Part shown: positions 52,992-61,362 of the stretch, piece by piece | Layout: each line of letters begins with the position of its first letter | How positions within the stretch are numbered: position 1 is the stretch's first letter | Source: Sediminibacterium sp. | GTDB lineage: Bacteria > Bacteroidota > Bacteroidia > Chitinophagales > Chitinophagaceae | Assembly (NCBI GenBank): GCA_016786865.1 | Contig: JAEUVE010000018.1 | Location: 60,947 to 124,946, forward strand | Length of the DNA stretch: 64,000 nt | Direction: 5' to 3' | Program-made: the position numbers and the translations under genes | The notes under the pieces: generated by a model | What the model saw: the letters and a program-made list of their open reading frames with translations, nothing else | Databases searched by the model: none | What the model was told of the DNA's origin: nothing

Positions 52992-53810
52992 ATGGCGTCA
53001 TATAAATTAGCTTCCTGGCAGGTTCGTTTGCATGAAATTATATATGAGTCCAATACCCGGGCCGGGAAAATATTCGATATTACTTTACTGGTGTTAATCG
53101 TTTCCAGCATTCTGGTGGTGATGCTGGATAGTATGCAGGATTTACATGCCCAATTCGGAACGCTGTTCCTGGTGCTTGAATGGTTTTTTACGCTTTTGTT
53201 TACCATTGAATATATGCTTCGGCTGATCTGTATTAAAAAGCCATTGGGTTATGTGTTTAGTTTCCTCGGGCTGATCGATCTGCTTACCATTATTCCGGGA
53301 TACCTGAGTTTCTTTTATGCAGGATCACAATCGCTGATGGTTTTGCGCGGACTTCGGTTGTTAAGGGTTTTTCGGATTTTTAAATTAACCCGATATGTGT
53401 CGGAGATGCAGTTCCTGATTGTTGCCCTTAAAGGCAGTATGAGAAAGATCAGTGTATTTATGTTTTTTGTGTTTGCATTGGTGGTGATATTGGGGTCGAT
53501 CATGTATACGGCTGAACATGGTCAGAATGGGTTTAATAGTATTCCCGACAGTATTTATTGGGCCATTGTTACCATCACCACCGTTGGGTACGGTGATATT
53601 ACGCCTGCAACACCCGCCGGAAAACTGGTGGCCAGTGCAATTATGCTGATTGGTTATGCAATCATTGCAGTGCCTACCGGAATCATTACTACAGAAATGG
53701 CCTTGTCTGCGCGCCATATGAAACAACAAAGCAGAACCTGCAGGGGCTGCGGTCGGGAAGGGCATGATGCAGATGCCGAATTTTGTAAGTATTGCGGAGG
53801 AAAATTGTAA
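52992..53810 (+). CDS. Voltage-gated potassium channel with C-terminal zinc ribbon
   Basis: 272 residues. Six helices are predicted: four S1-S4 helices, with LRGLRLLRVFRIFKL forming an arginine-rich S4-like voltage sensor (about residues 118-132), then S5, pore and S6. The selectivity filter is TITTVGYGDI (about 194-203). The C-terminus (about 246-272) has CRGCGREGHDADAEFCKYCGG, a CxxC-x11-CxxC zinc-ribbon pattern, on the cytoplasmic side. It fits a Kv-like ion-transport channel. The zinc ribbon is not part of the usual channel. It is followed 14 bp later by the GNAT gene. Confidence 0.9.
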   Translation: MASYKLASWQVRLHEIIYESNTRAGKIFDITLLVLIVSSILVVMLDSMQDLHAQFGTLFLVLEWFFTLLFTIEYMLRLICIKKPLGYVFSFLGLIDLLTIIPGYLSFFYAGSQSLMVLRGLRLLRVFRIFKLTRYVSEMQFLIVALKGSMRKISVFMFFVFALVVILGSIMYTAEHGQNGFNSIPDSIYWAIVTITTVGYGDITPATPAGKLVASAIMLIGYAIIAVPTGIITTEMALSARHMKQQSRTCRGCGREGHDADAEFCKYCGGKL

Positions 53811-53824
53811 CTGTCTTAATCCAC

Positions 53825-54406
53825 ATGAACCACGAAATCATACAGATTCGCCCTGCCAGGGTTTCGGACCACCCGTCTGTTGCCCCTCTGATAGTGCAGG
53901 CGCTCGACGAATTAGCTGCAAAATATACGAACAGTCCTGATCCGCTGAATTTAATACCTGATATAGCATTGTTCTTTGTGCAGGAAAAAAACATGTACAG
54001 CTATGCGCAAACCCTGGTAGCCGAAATAGACAATCGGGTTGTAGGTTCTGTAACTGCGTATGATGGGGCAGATTTTATTTTATTTCGGGATCCGTTTATA
54101 CAACATGTAAGTAGGAAATATGGCTTCAATCTTCCGTTGGTACCGGAAACCGAAGCCGGTGAATATTATATTGATACCTTGAGTGTGATTCCATCTCAGC
54201 AGGGAAAGGGTATCGGTGCTGCTCTGATCCGGGCAATGCTGCAACATGCTGCAGTATTAAATCATCAACGGGCAGGTCTGCTGGTGGAAGCCGCCAATGC
54301 ACCCGCAAAAAAATTATACGGGCAGATTGGATTCAAAAAAGCCGGAGAAAAACAATTGCTGAAAAGCAGCTATGATCACCTTGTCTTTGATCTGGCCAAC
54401 CTCTAA
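53825..54406 (+). CDS. GNAT-family N-acetyltransferase
   Basis: 193 residues from the ATG at 53825; the frame is open to 53792 but that extends into the channel gene. IRPARVSDHPSVAPLIVQAL starts the GNAT fold. YYIDTLSVIPSQQGKGIGAALI is motif A with the acetyl-CoA pyrophosphate loop (Q-x-x-G-x-G/A), followed by LLVEAANAPAKKLYGQIGFKKAGE (motif B). Substrate unknown. It lies 14 bp after the channel gene and 12 bp before nudK. Confidence 0.87.
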   Translation: MNHEIIQIRPARVSDHPSVAPLIVQALDELAAKYTNSPDPLNLIPDIALFFVQEKNMYSYAQTLVAEIDNRVVGSVTAYDGADFILFRDPFIQHVSRKYGFNLPLVPETEAGEYYIDTLSVIPSQQGKGIGAALIRAMLQHAAVLNHQRAGLLVEAANAPAKKLYGQIGFKKAGEKQLLKSSYDHLVFDLANL

Positions 54407-54418
54407 AGAAAAGCAACT

Positions 54419-54997
54419 ATGATCCGTGATGTAAAAATCCTGGCAACAGAAGTATTGTCCAATAACTGGTACACCCTTAGAAAGATTACCTACGAATACA
54501 AAAAGAAAGATGGTACTACGCAGATCCAGAGCCGGGAGGCATACGACAGGGGAAACGGTGCCACCATATTACTCTATAATCCGGAACAGCGTACAGTAAT
54601 ACTTACCAGACAATTCCGACTGCCTACATACGTAAATGGCAATCCGGATGGAATGTTGATCGAAGCCTGTGCAGGATTACTCGATAAAGACAATGCGGAA
54701 GATTGTATCCGCCGGGAAACAGAAGAAGAAACCGGGTACCAGATCAGAGATGTACGCAAGGTTTTTGAAGCCTACATGTCGCCGGGTTCCGTAACCGAAA
54801 TCCTGTATTTCTTTATTGCAGCCTATTCCAGGCAAATGAAAGTGCATGAAGGCGGAGGGGCAGAAGGAGAGGAGGAAAATATTGAAGTACTCGAATGTAC
54901 GATTGATCAGGTCAGGGAAATGATGGAAACAGGCGAAATTAAAGATGCGAAAACGATTATGCTGATTCAGTATGTATTATTGAATAGAATTGTTTAG
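54419..54997 (+). CDS. nudK: NudK-like GDP-mannose pyrophosphatase
   Basis: 192 residues. The Nudix box reads AGLLDKDNAEDCIRRETEEETGY, with the same slightly shortened spacing (between the glycine and the arginine) as E. coli NudK. Other NudK features are the N-terminal VLSNNWYTLRKITYEYKKK and SREAYDRGNGATILLYNP, and VFEAYMSPGSVTEILYFF after the box. It hydrolyses GDP-mannose to GMP and mannose-1-phosphate (family knowledge). It follows a GNAT gene after 12 bp and ends 127 bp before DoxX; no sugar genes are adjacent. Confidence 0.87.
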   Translation: MIRDVKILATEVLSNNWYTLRKITYEYKKKDGTTQIQSREAYDRGNGATILLYNPEQRTVILTRQFRLPTYVNGNPDGMLIEACAGLLDKDNAEDCIRRETEEETGYQIRDVRKVFEAYMSPGSVTEILYFFIAAYSRQMKVHEGGGAEGEEENIEVLECTIDQVREMMETGEIKDAKTIMLIQYVLLNRIV

Positions 54998-55124
54998 CCT
55001 GTAAGATGTGGGGACAGCAGCTTTTCCTTTTTTCGACAACCGTTTGTAGTAATTAATCTTTTTTTAAGCTAATAGGGTTTAATATTATTCTGCATCTCAT
55101 TACTGAATCGATTAACTTTTTGCT

Positions 55125-55502
55125 ATGAAAAAAGACAAAGCCATCTATTGGATTAGTACGATCCTGATTTTCTTATTCGAAGGCGTTATGCCGGCACTAA
55201 CATCGCAAACAGAAATGGCCAAAGAAGGTATCCGGCATTTAGGATATCCTGAGTATTTTGGTCTGGCCCTAACGGTATTTAAAGTAGCCGGTTCCATTAT
55301 CCTGATTATGCCCCAGATACCGGGTACGTTGAAGCGGTTTGCATATGCAGGATTTGTATACGATTTTTTGTTTGCCAGCATTAGTCATACGGTTGTAGAC
55401 GGACCTGGCATGTCTTCCATTTTTCCTTTTATAGTGCTCGCCGTACTGGCGGTATCCTATTTCTATTACCAGAAATTACTAACTGCATCCGCACCCCAAT
55501 AA
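55125..55502 (+). CDS. DoxX-family membrane protein
   Basis: 125 residues with four predicted helices (AIYWISTILIFLFEGVMPAL; FGLALTVFKVAGSIILIMP; AYAGFVYDFLFASISHTVV; IFPFIVLAVLAVSYFYY). This is the DoxX/DoxX-like arrangement, a family with no clear biochemical role that is often linked to redox stress. It begins after 127 bp of A+T-rich sequence in which I see no regulatory motif beyond a T-run. The VOC gene follows 23 bp later, so they may be co-transcribed. Confidence 0.85.
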   Translation: MKKDKAIYWISTILIFLFEGVMPALTSQTEMAKEGIRHLGYPEYFGLALTVFKVAGSIILIMPQIPGTLKRFAYAGFVYDFLFASISHTVVDGPGMSSIFPFIVLAVLAVSYFYYQKLLTASAPQ

Positions 55503-55525
55503 CGAACCAGCATTTAATTGTACAT

Positions 55526-56364
55526 ATGGTAAAACCGATATACCCCTGTTTGTGGTTCAATGGAACCGCCAAAGAAGCAGCAGCATTTTACTGTTCCGTT
55601 TTTGAGCATTCTGTTATCAGTTCAGAAACGCCCATGGTGGTTGATTTTAAGTTAAGTGGATTCCGGCTACTGGGACTGAACGGTGGTCCTATGTTTACGA
55701 TCAGTCCCTCTATTTCTTTGTTTGTAAGTTGTGAAACAGTTGCTGAAACCGACCGGATATATCATCAGCTGATCGAAGGAGGATCGGCCTTGATGCCGAT
55801 TGATGAGTATCCCTGGAGCCCCCGCTATGGCTGGCTGAAAGATCGTTTTGGGCTTACCTGGCAGGTGTCGCTGGTAAATAACCCGGGTGACCCGGCTAAA
55901 ATCCGGCCCAGTTTTCTTTTTACAGGTAAAAAATTCGGAAGGGCAGAGGAGTCCATTGATTTCTACAGCAGCCTGTTCAGAAATGCCTCAAAAGACTTCC
56001 TGGTACATTTTCCCGAAGGAGATGATTTTGCAGGTAAGTTGATGTATGGAGAATTTTCACTGGATGGTTTTGAAATGATCGCAATGGATGGGCCCGGAGA
56101 ATACCAGTTTGATTTCAATGAAGCTGTTTCGTTGGTAGTGGAATGTGATACCCAGAGGATGAAATTGATTATTTCTGGAACAGGCTAACAGCAGGAGGTG
56201 AGGAGAGCAGGTGCGGCTGGCTGAAAGACCGGTTCGGGGTAAGTTGGCAAATCATCCCATCCGTACTGAACGAATTGATGCAGGATCCGGTAAGAGCACA
56301 ACGGGTCTTTGCGGCATTCAGCACCATGAATAAACTGGACTTAGCTGTTTTACTGGCCTCTTGA
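55526..56364 (+). pseudogene. VOC-family protein, frameshifted near codon 210
   Basis: The frame from ATG 55526 gives 220 residues ending at 56188. A VOC/PhnB-type protein with two glyoxalase-like halves is visible (PIYPCLWFNGTAKEAAAFYCSVF at the start, and RPSFLFTGKKFGRAEESIDFYSSLF at about 130). The second half breaks off after VECDTQ. A different frame then continues with DYFWNRLTAGG, GCGWLKDRFGVSWQ and NKLDLAVLLAS to a TGA at 56362-56364. Adding one base near 56154-56158 would restore 279 residues, the normal two-domain size. Either a true pseudogene or a sequence error. The second-domain WLKDRFG motif repeats the first-half WLKDRFG. Confidence 0.85.
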
Positions 56365-56482
56365 CAAAAAAAGATCTATAAAGTATATGTGTTTGTACAT
56401 TTTGTAGTAAAAAATCGGCAAACAGGCCATTGTATACCCTACAAAGTATAATCTTTTGTAAATTGTATGAAGCATATAGCTT
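56365..56482. promoter_or_regulatory. Intergenic region with repeated TTTGTA/TACAAA hexamers
   Basis: Between the VOC remnant and the TPR kinase, TTTGTA occurs at 56392, 56401 and 56455 and its complement TACAAA at 56440; another TACAAA lies at 56493 just inside the kinase gene. The first two are 9 bp apart as direct repeats. TACAAA at 56440 and TTTGTA at 56455 form an inverted repeat with a 9-bp spacer. This is an operator-like pattern, unverified. Confidence 0.4.
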
Positions 56483-58534
56483 ATGTCTGTCATACAAAAG
56501 ATCAATTACGTTTTTTGGTTGACTTCAGGCTTGCAACTGTTCTTATCCTGCAATCAGGGCCGTCATGCTCGTATGAATCATGAGGGTTTCCTGGACAGTT
56601 TTTCGCAAACAGCCGACTTGAATTTTTACGATTCCAACAGGTATCAGACCAGAATTGATTCTGTTTTCTATTCACTAAAAAATCCGGGTGTTAAAGACAA
56701 CTGGACCCGTTTGCAAAAGAAATATGCTTACCACCGGAACCGGGCAAAAAACGGATCATCTGCCATGTTGTATGCAGACAGCATGCTTTTGTTGATGGAA
56801 CAACATCAGGATGATAAGTTGTACAATGATATACGTATTAAAACGCTGTTATTTAAAGGAGACGCCAATCTCATGCTGAACAATTACCTGAATGCCTTTA
56901 ACTGGTATCACAAAGTCAGGGAATTGCTGCTCCCCGAAACAGATCCGGTTATTTATTCGGAATATGTAAACAGACTGGCCTTGGCCAATTTTCATCAGGG
57001 AGAATACCGGGAAGCCGTTAAATATTTTTCAATGGCAATTCCTTATCTTAAAAAGGCAGACAACAAAAGACTGAACGTTTTTGCCAATTTTCAGGGTACC
57101 CTCGATAACATCGGCATCAGTTATGTAAAAGCAGGTATGTACGACAGTGCTGCCATTTATTTTCAACAGGCGCTGAAGTACATTGTGGATCATGCACCTG
57201 CATTTCCGGAAGAGAAAAAATTTGTTAGTATTTGTAAAGCAGTGGTGTATGGTAATCTGGCAGATGTTGCTATAGCCAAAGAAAAGTGGAACAATGCCGA
57301 AACCCTATTGCAGGAAAGTATCCGGATCAACGATAATCCCGATAATGCGCCCGTAGATGCAGCCCTGAGCAGGATCAAGCTGGTAAAAGTATACCTGAAC
57401 CGCAATCAATTGGATCGGGCAGAACAGGTATTGAAAGAAGCGGAGGAAGTGAACCGGCTCTTTGCACATGAAGAGTTGTTGAAGGGAATTTTACAAATGC
57501 GATCCAGGCTTGCCAGTTTGCGAAATGATCCTGTAACTGCATTTGAATACCTCTCCAGATACGACCAGGTTCGCGATTCCGTAGCAGCACTAAAAGTGAA
57601 GGCAACATCTCCTTATGTGCAGCAATTGCTTGATAACAACAAGATGGACTACCGGATGAAAGCTTTGCAGAAAGAAAACAAGCTGAAGTCCGGCTTCTTA
57701 TGGGTTACGGCTGCAGCCACCATACTCACCCTGGGAATCATTGTTTTGGTAATGTTTTATTTCAGCCGGTCTAAAAGAAACCTGGCAGAGCTAACCCGTC
57801 TTCATCGGGCGCTGTCATTAAAGAATGAAGCGATGCAGCAGTCGCTTTCGGAACTGGAACAGAGCCGAAGAGACAATAAAAAGCTGTTGCATGTGGTGGC
57901 ACATGATTTACGCGGGCCCGTCAACTCAATTATCGCAATGGCCGATCTGCTGAAATCGGGTTTGCTATCTGCTGAAGAACAGGCAGATTTACTGACAGAG
58001 ATTAAGCAGTCTGGAGAAAAATCGAAAGTATTGATTAAGGAACTGCTCGAAGACATACACGATTCCACAGTTTTGAAAAATGTAGCGCCTGTAAATATGG
58101 AAGATGTACTGAAGTACTGTGTGGAGTTATACGATCACTCGATGCGGCAAAAGAAACAGACCATTGTGTTAGAAACCTTTCCTGCTGTTGTTCAGGGGGA
58201 GAAGGAAAAACTCTGGCGGGTTTTCAGTAACCTTTTGAGTAATGCTGTAAAATTCAGCAAAGAAGGCGATGAAATTAAAGTGACCATGAAAAGGGAAAAC
58301 GGACAGGTGGTGATAGCCTTTCATGATCATGGCATTGGTATTCCGGAAAAAGACCAGGACAAAGTGTTCACTTCCCCCGATATGGTAAGACAAAATGGAA
58401 CTTCTGGTGAAGCTTCCTTCGGGTTGGGTTTAACCATCTCCCGACAGATTGTGGAAATACACCATGGAAAAATGTGGTTTGTTAGCAAAGAGGGAAAGGG
58501 TACTAGCTTTTATGTGTCGTTTCCCGCCGCATAG
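56483..58534 (+). CDS. TPR-domain sensor histidine kinase, membrane-bound
   Basis: 683 residues. The N-terminus (MSVIQKINYVFWLTSGLQLF, then LSC) is either a lipoprotein signal or an uncleaved anchor. A TPR region covers about residues 110-370 (for example ANFHQGEYREAVKYFSMAI and GMYDSAAIYFQQAL). A membrane helix is at about 408-428. The kinase follows: LLHVVAHDLRGPVNSI (phosphoacceptor His), FSNLLSNAVKFSKEG (N box), DHGIGIPEKDQDKVF (G1) and SFGLGLTISRQIVE (G2). No response regulator gene adjoins. The TPR part is outside the cytoplasm, as in other Bacteroidota sensors. The last 32 bp overlap the trehalase gene on the other strand. Confidence 0.9.
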   Translation: MSVIQKINYVFWLTSGLQLFLSCNQGRHARMNHEGFLDSFSQTADLNFYDSNRYQTRIDSVFYSLKNPGVKDNWTRLQKKYAYHRNRAKNGSSAMLYADSMLLLMEQHQDDKLYNDIRIKTLLFKGDANLMLNNYLNAFNWYHKVRELLLPETDPVIYSEYVNRLALANFHQGEYREAVKYFSMAIPYLKKADNKRLNVFANFQGTLDNIGISYVKAGMYDSAAIYFQQALKYIVDHAPAFPEEKKFVSICKAVVYGNLADVAIAKEKWNNAETLLQESIRINDNPDNAPVDAALSRIKLVKVYLNRNQLDRAEQVLKEAEEVNRLFAHEELLKGILQMRSRLASLRNDPVTAFEYLSRYDQVRDSVAALKVKATSPYVQQLLDNNKMDYRMKALQKENKLKSGFLWVTAAATILTLGIIVLVMFYFSRSKRNLAELTRLHRALSLKNEAMQQSLSELEQSRRDNKKLLHVVAHDLRGPVNSIIAMADLLKSGLLSAEEQADLLTEIKQSGEKSKVLIKELLEDIHDSTVLKNVAPVNMEDVLKYCVELYDHSMRQKKQTIVLETFPAVVQGEKEKLWRVFSNLLSNAVKFSKEGDEIKVTMKRENGQVVIAFHDHGIGIPEKDQDKVFTSPDMVRQNGTSGEASFGLGLTISRQIVEIHHGKMWFVSKEGKGTSFYVSFPAA

Positions 58535-59999
58535 CCAGGTATACCCCATTGGTCCAGCCAAATCCATCCTGGTTGGGATATTCTCCTCCGCCAGCAGCTA
58601 AGTCGGGATTGGCTACATTGTATTTTTCCATCATTTTTCCGGTATTGGAATAAACTTTTTCGTTCAGCGCCAGCCAATTGTTGCGCAGTTCCTCCGCTGT
58701 TTTGAATGCGCCGTTGTTCTGCAACCCTTTATAAGTGATCCATTGTAAAGGTGCCCATCCGTTGGGGGCATCCCATTGCTGCCCGGTATGGTTCAATGTG
58801 GTTAATGCACCTCCCGGTTGAAGGAATTTTTTTTCGATCTCGAGGGCTGTGGCCGCTGCCTGCTCCACAGTAGCTACATGAAAGAACAGTGGATATGCCG
58901 CCGCCAGTGTATAATGAGGCGTGTGCTCCCGGTTCACGAAATGGTAGTCGAAAAAGAATTCTTTTTCCTCACTCCAACAAAAATGTCGGATGGCCTGCTT
59001 CCGTAGTTCTGCTTTTTGTAAAAAAAGCTTTCCATTGTGTTGATCCCGCTGTTCAAAATAAGCCATGGAAATCATGGTCTCCAGGAATACCAGTAAACAG
59101 TTCAGGCAAACCGGAATGATGGAAGTGGTTTCGATGGTATACATATGGGTGCCGTCTGCAAACCACCTGCTGCTGAAATCCCAGCCCGATTCTGCAGCAG
59201 CACGGATATTCCTGTATATATCCGCTTCGGGTTGTTGAGACATTGCTGCAATATGTTTGTCTTCTGTAAATGCTTCAGGTCTGGGGCCGGCATGGTCGTC
59301 CCAATAGCGATTGAGTATAGCACCGTTGTTGAGCCGTACCACTCTTCTATGGGTTGTTTTTCCTGCATGGAGGCTGTCTGCTCCATCCATCCAGAAGGCA
59401 TGTTCTTTTTCCAGCTGCGGCAAATACTGCTGTAAGACCGACACTGATTTGGTTTCCATCAGTACAGAAACCATCATCGCAAAAAAAGGTGGCTGAGAAC
59501 GTCCGAGATAATAGGTTCTGTTACCATTAGGGATAAAGCCAAAGCGATCAATCAGGCTGGCAAAATTCTTTACCATCTCTTCAATCAGGTCGGTTCTGCC
59601 GCTTACCTGTAACCCGAGCATGGTGAAATAGCTATCCCAATAATAGATTTCCCGGAACCTGCCACCGGGTACAATATATCGGTGAGGAAGAGGAATCAGT
59701 GTGCCGGAACTTTGTGCAGGCTCCCTGGTAAGCTCATTCCACAAGTCATTCAGATGTGTTTGAATGGGTTTCTGATCAGAATGATAATCACTGTTTTTTT
59801 CTGCAGGAAAAGTAAAATGGGTAGCTACGAATTCCTTTAAAGAAAAATCTTTTTGGTCTTTTTGCTCAATGTATTGCTGCAGGATATTTTCTACGGAATT
59901 GCGGGGTGCACAATCAACAAAGAATTTGGAGTCAGAAAATATACCGCTCAGCTGAATGACTTCATAAAGCGGCGACAGGGATTCTATATGAAAAAGCAT
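58503..59999 (-). CDS. Trehalase (GH37), apparently cytoplasmic
   Basis: 498 residues without a signal peptide. GH37 signatures: PGGRFREIYYWDSYFTMLG (about residues 111-129), QWDAPNGWAPLQW (about 420-432) and SGWDFSSRW with the proposed catalytic aspartate; MEKYNV near the end carries the catalytic glutamate region. It hydrolyses trehalose to two glucose. The MFS transporter gene upstream on the same strand (31 bp gap) suggests uptake of intact trehalose followed by hydrolysis inside the cell. It overlaps the TPR kinase gene by 32 bp in convergent orientation. Confidence 0.92.
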   Translation of the reverse strand: MLFHIESLSPLYEVIQLSGIFSDSKFFVDCAPRNSVENILQQYIEQKDQKDFSLKEFVATHFTFPAEKNSDYHSDQKPIQTHLNDLWNELTREPAQSSGTLIPLPHRYIVPGGRFREIYYWDSYFTMLGLQVSGRTDLIEEMVKNFASLIDRFGFIPNGNRTYYLGRSQPPFFAMMVSVLMETKSVSVLQQYLPQLEKEHAFWMDGADSLHAGKTTHRRVVRLNNGAILNRYWDDHAGPRPEAFTEDKHIAAMSQQPEADIYRNIRAAAESGWDFSSRWFADGTHMYTIETTSIIPVCLNCLLVFLETMISMAYFEQRDQHNGKLFLQKAELRKQAIRHFCWSEEKEFFFDYHFVNREHTPHYTLAAAYPLFFHVATVEQAAATALEIEKKFLQPGGALTTLNHTGQQWDAPNGWAPLQWITYKGLQNNGAFKTAEELRNNWLALNEKVYSNTGKMMEKYNVANPDLAAGGGEYPNQDGFGWTNGVYLAMRRETTHKS

Positions 60000-60030
60000 G
60001 CTGTTTTTTTTAGGGTAATCGGGGGATGTA

Positions 60031-61278
60031 TCAGGAAGCCTGTTGTTGATGCCTCAGCTGCATACGATAGAATAGTATCAGGCAGATCAGCAGTATACTC
60101 ATTGGGATCAATGAAAAATAAAATGCATTTTGTCCGCCGTATTGCTGAAATATGTATCCGGTGATGATCGATCCGGTTGTTCCTCCAAGTGCAGAAAAAA
60201 TGATGATCAGACCAGACATCAATCCATGACTCTTTTTAGGAAGTGTACTCAAAATAACCGAATTCACTGCAGGGTAAACAGGTGCAAGCAATAAGCCAAT
60301 CAGTGGAAAAATAAAGGCTGCAAGTGGTGCATTTGCCCAGCCAGTAACCGAACTGCTACCGGTATTATTGGCCAATGGAATCGCCAGCAAAACGAGCGCA
60401 CCGGCGGCCAGCAGGCAGATGCCCAGCACATACAGCCAGTTGAATCGTTTCATGAGAATACCTGCAAGAAACCGTCCGAGTGCAGTGGCTCCTGCAAGAA
60501 TGCCGGCCATCTGGATACTCAGAGCAACAGGTAACATCAATACTTTGTTGTTATAGGTGGGAAGCCAGCTCATGATGCTCTGCTCTATCAAAACATAAAA
60601 GAAGGCGCAGAGTATGAAAATCAATACCAGCGGGCTCATTAGTAACCGAAACATTCGGGTAAATTCGGTGGCCAGTGGCTCAGTTTTTTCGGCATGAATA
60701 GCCGATTCATCCAGTGGAGTGGTCAGCAGCAACAGGAAGGCGATCGCTGAAATGCCTCCCAGCACATAGTACACGTTGAGCCAGGATGTGGATGCCGGAT
60801 TGCTGCTGTCCGAAAAATGACTGAAAAGGAAATAGCCGGTCAGGATGCCCACCATAAAAAAAGATTCTATAAAGCTCATCAGGCTGATGTGTTCTTTTTC
60901 CGAATCGGTAACCAGCCCAATGGTACTGTATACAGACATTTTAATCAGGGCAAAACTACTGCCCACAGCGGCGAACAATAATTTGGTAGCGCCAAAGCTA
61001 TGTGTAGAAGGCATGATCAGGCAAACGGCAGCAATAAAACCCAATGCAATCAGCATGGCATTTCTGTAGCCGATTCGTACAATATAGGAGGAGAGCAGAA
61101 AAGAAACAATCGCAATACTGAGGTCCTTGAAAGCTTCCAGTACGGATGCATCGCTCTGGCTGATGCCATAATTGTTCTGTACCTGAAGAATAACCGTACC
61201 CACACTGTTCAGCAGAATGGCAAATACAAAATAATTGAGAAAAATGGCAGTCTTGATTTTCCAGAATTTCATTTTCAT
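60031..61278 (-). CDS. MFS sugar transporter, probable trehalose importer
   Basis: 415 residues, about twelve transmembrane helices. YGISQSDASVLEAFKDLSIAIVSFLLSSYIVRIGYRNAML and TALGRFLAGILMKRFNW fit an FGHS-like/nutrient MFS family found in Bacteroidota. The gene ends 31 bp before the trehalase gene on the same strand, which makes trehalose a likely substrate, but this is inference. The ATG at 61272 (MKFWKIK) is an alternative start. It is divergent from the PCC-domain gene with 84 bp between. Confidence 0.87.
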   Translation of the reverse strand: MKMKFWKIKTAIFLNYFVFAILLNSVGTVILQVQNNYGISQSDASVLEAFKDLSIAIVSFLLSSYIVRIGYRNAMLIALGFIAAVCLIMPSTHSFGATKLLFAAVGSSFALIKMSVYSTIGLVTDSEKEHISLMSFIESFFMVGILTGYFLFSHFSDSSNPASTSWLNVYYVLGGISAIAFLLLLTTPLDESAIHAEKTEPLATEFTRMFRLLMSPLVLIFILCAFFYVLIEQSIMSWLPTYNNKVLMLPVALSIQMAGILAGATALGRFLAGILMKRFNWLYVLGICLLAAGALVLLAIPLANNTGSSSVTGWANAPLAAFIFPLIGLLLAPVYPAVNSVILSTLPKKSHGLMSGLIIIFSALGGTTGSIITGYIFQQYGGQNAFYFSLIPMSILLICLILFYRMQLRHQQQAS

Positions 61279-61350
61279 TGGCAGGGTTTAAAGCATACAA
61301 TTTAAGGTATCCTGATCAATCTTCCACAGAGGTGGGTTGCGGGAACGCAT

Positions 61351-61358
61351 TATCTTTG
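61351..61358 (+). promoter_or_regulatory. -7 promoter element directly before the PCC-domain gene
   Basis: TATCTTTG is a perfect TAnnTTTG match ending 4 bp before the ATG. Transcription starting about 6-7 nt after it would begin at the start codon, so the mRNA may be leaderless. No -33 box at 19-nt spacing. Confidence 0.45.
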
Positions 61359-61362
61359 CGCC

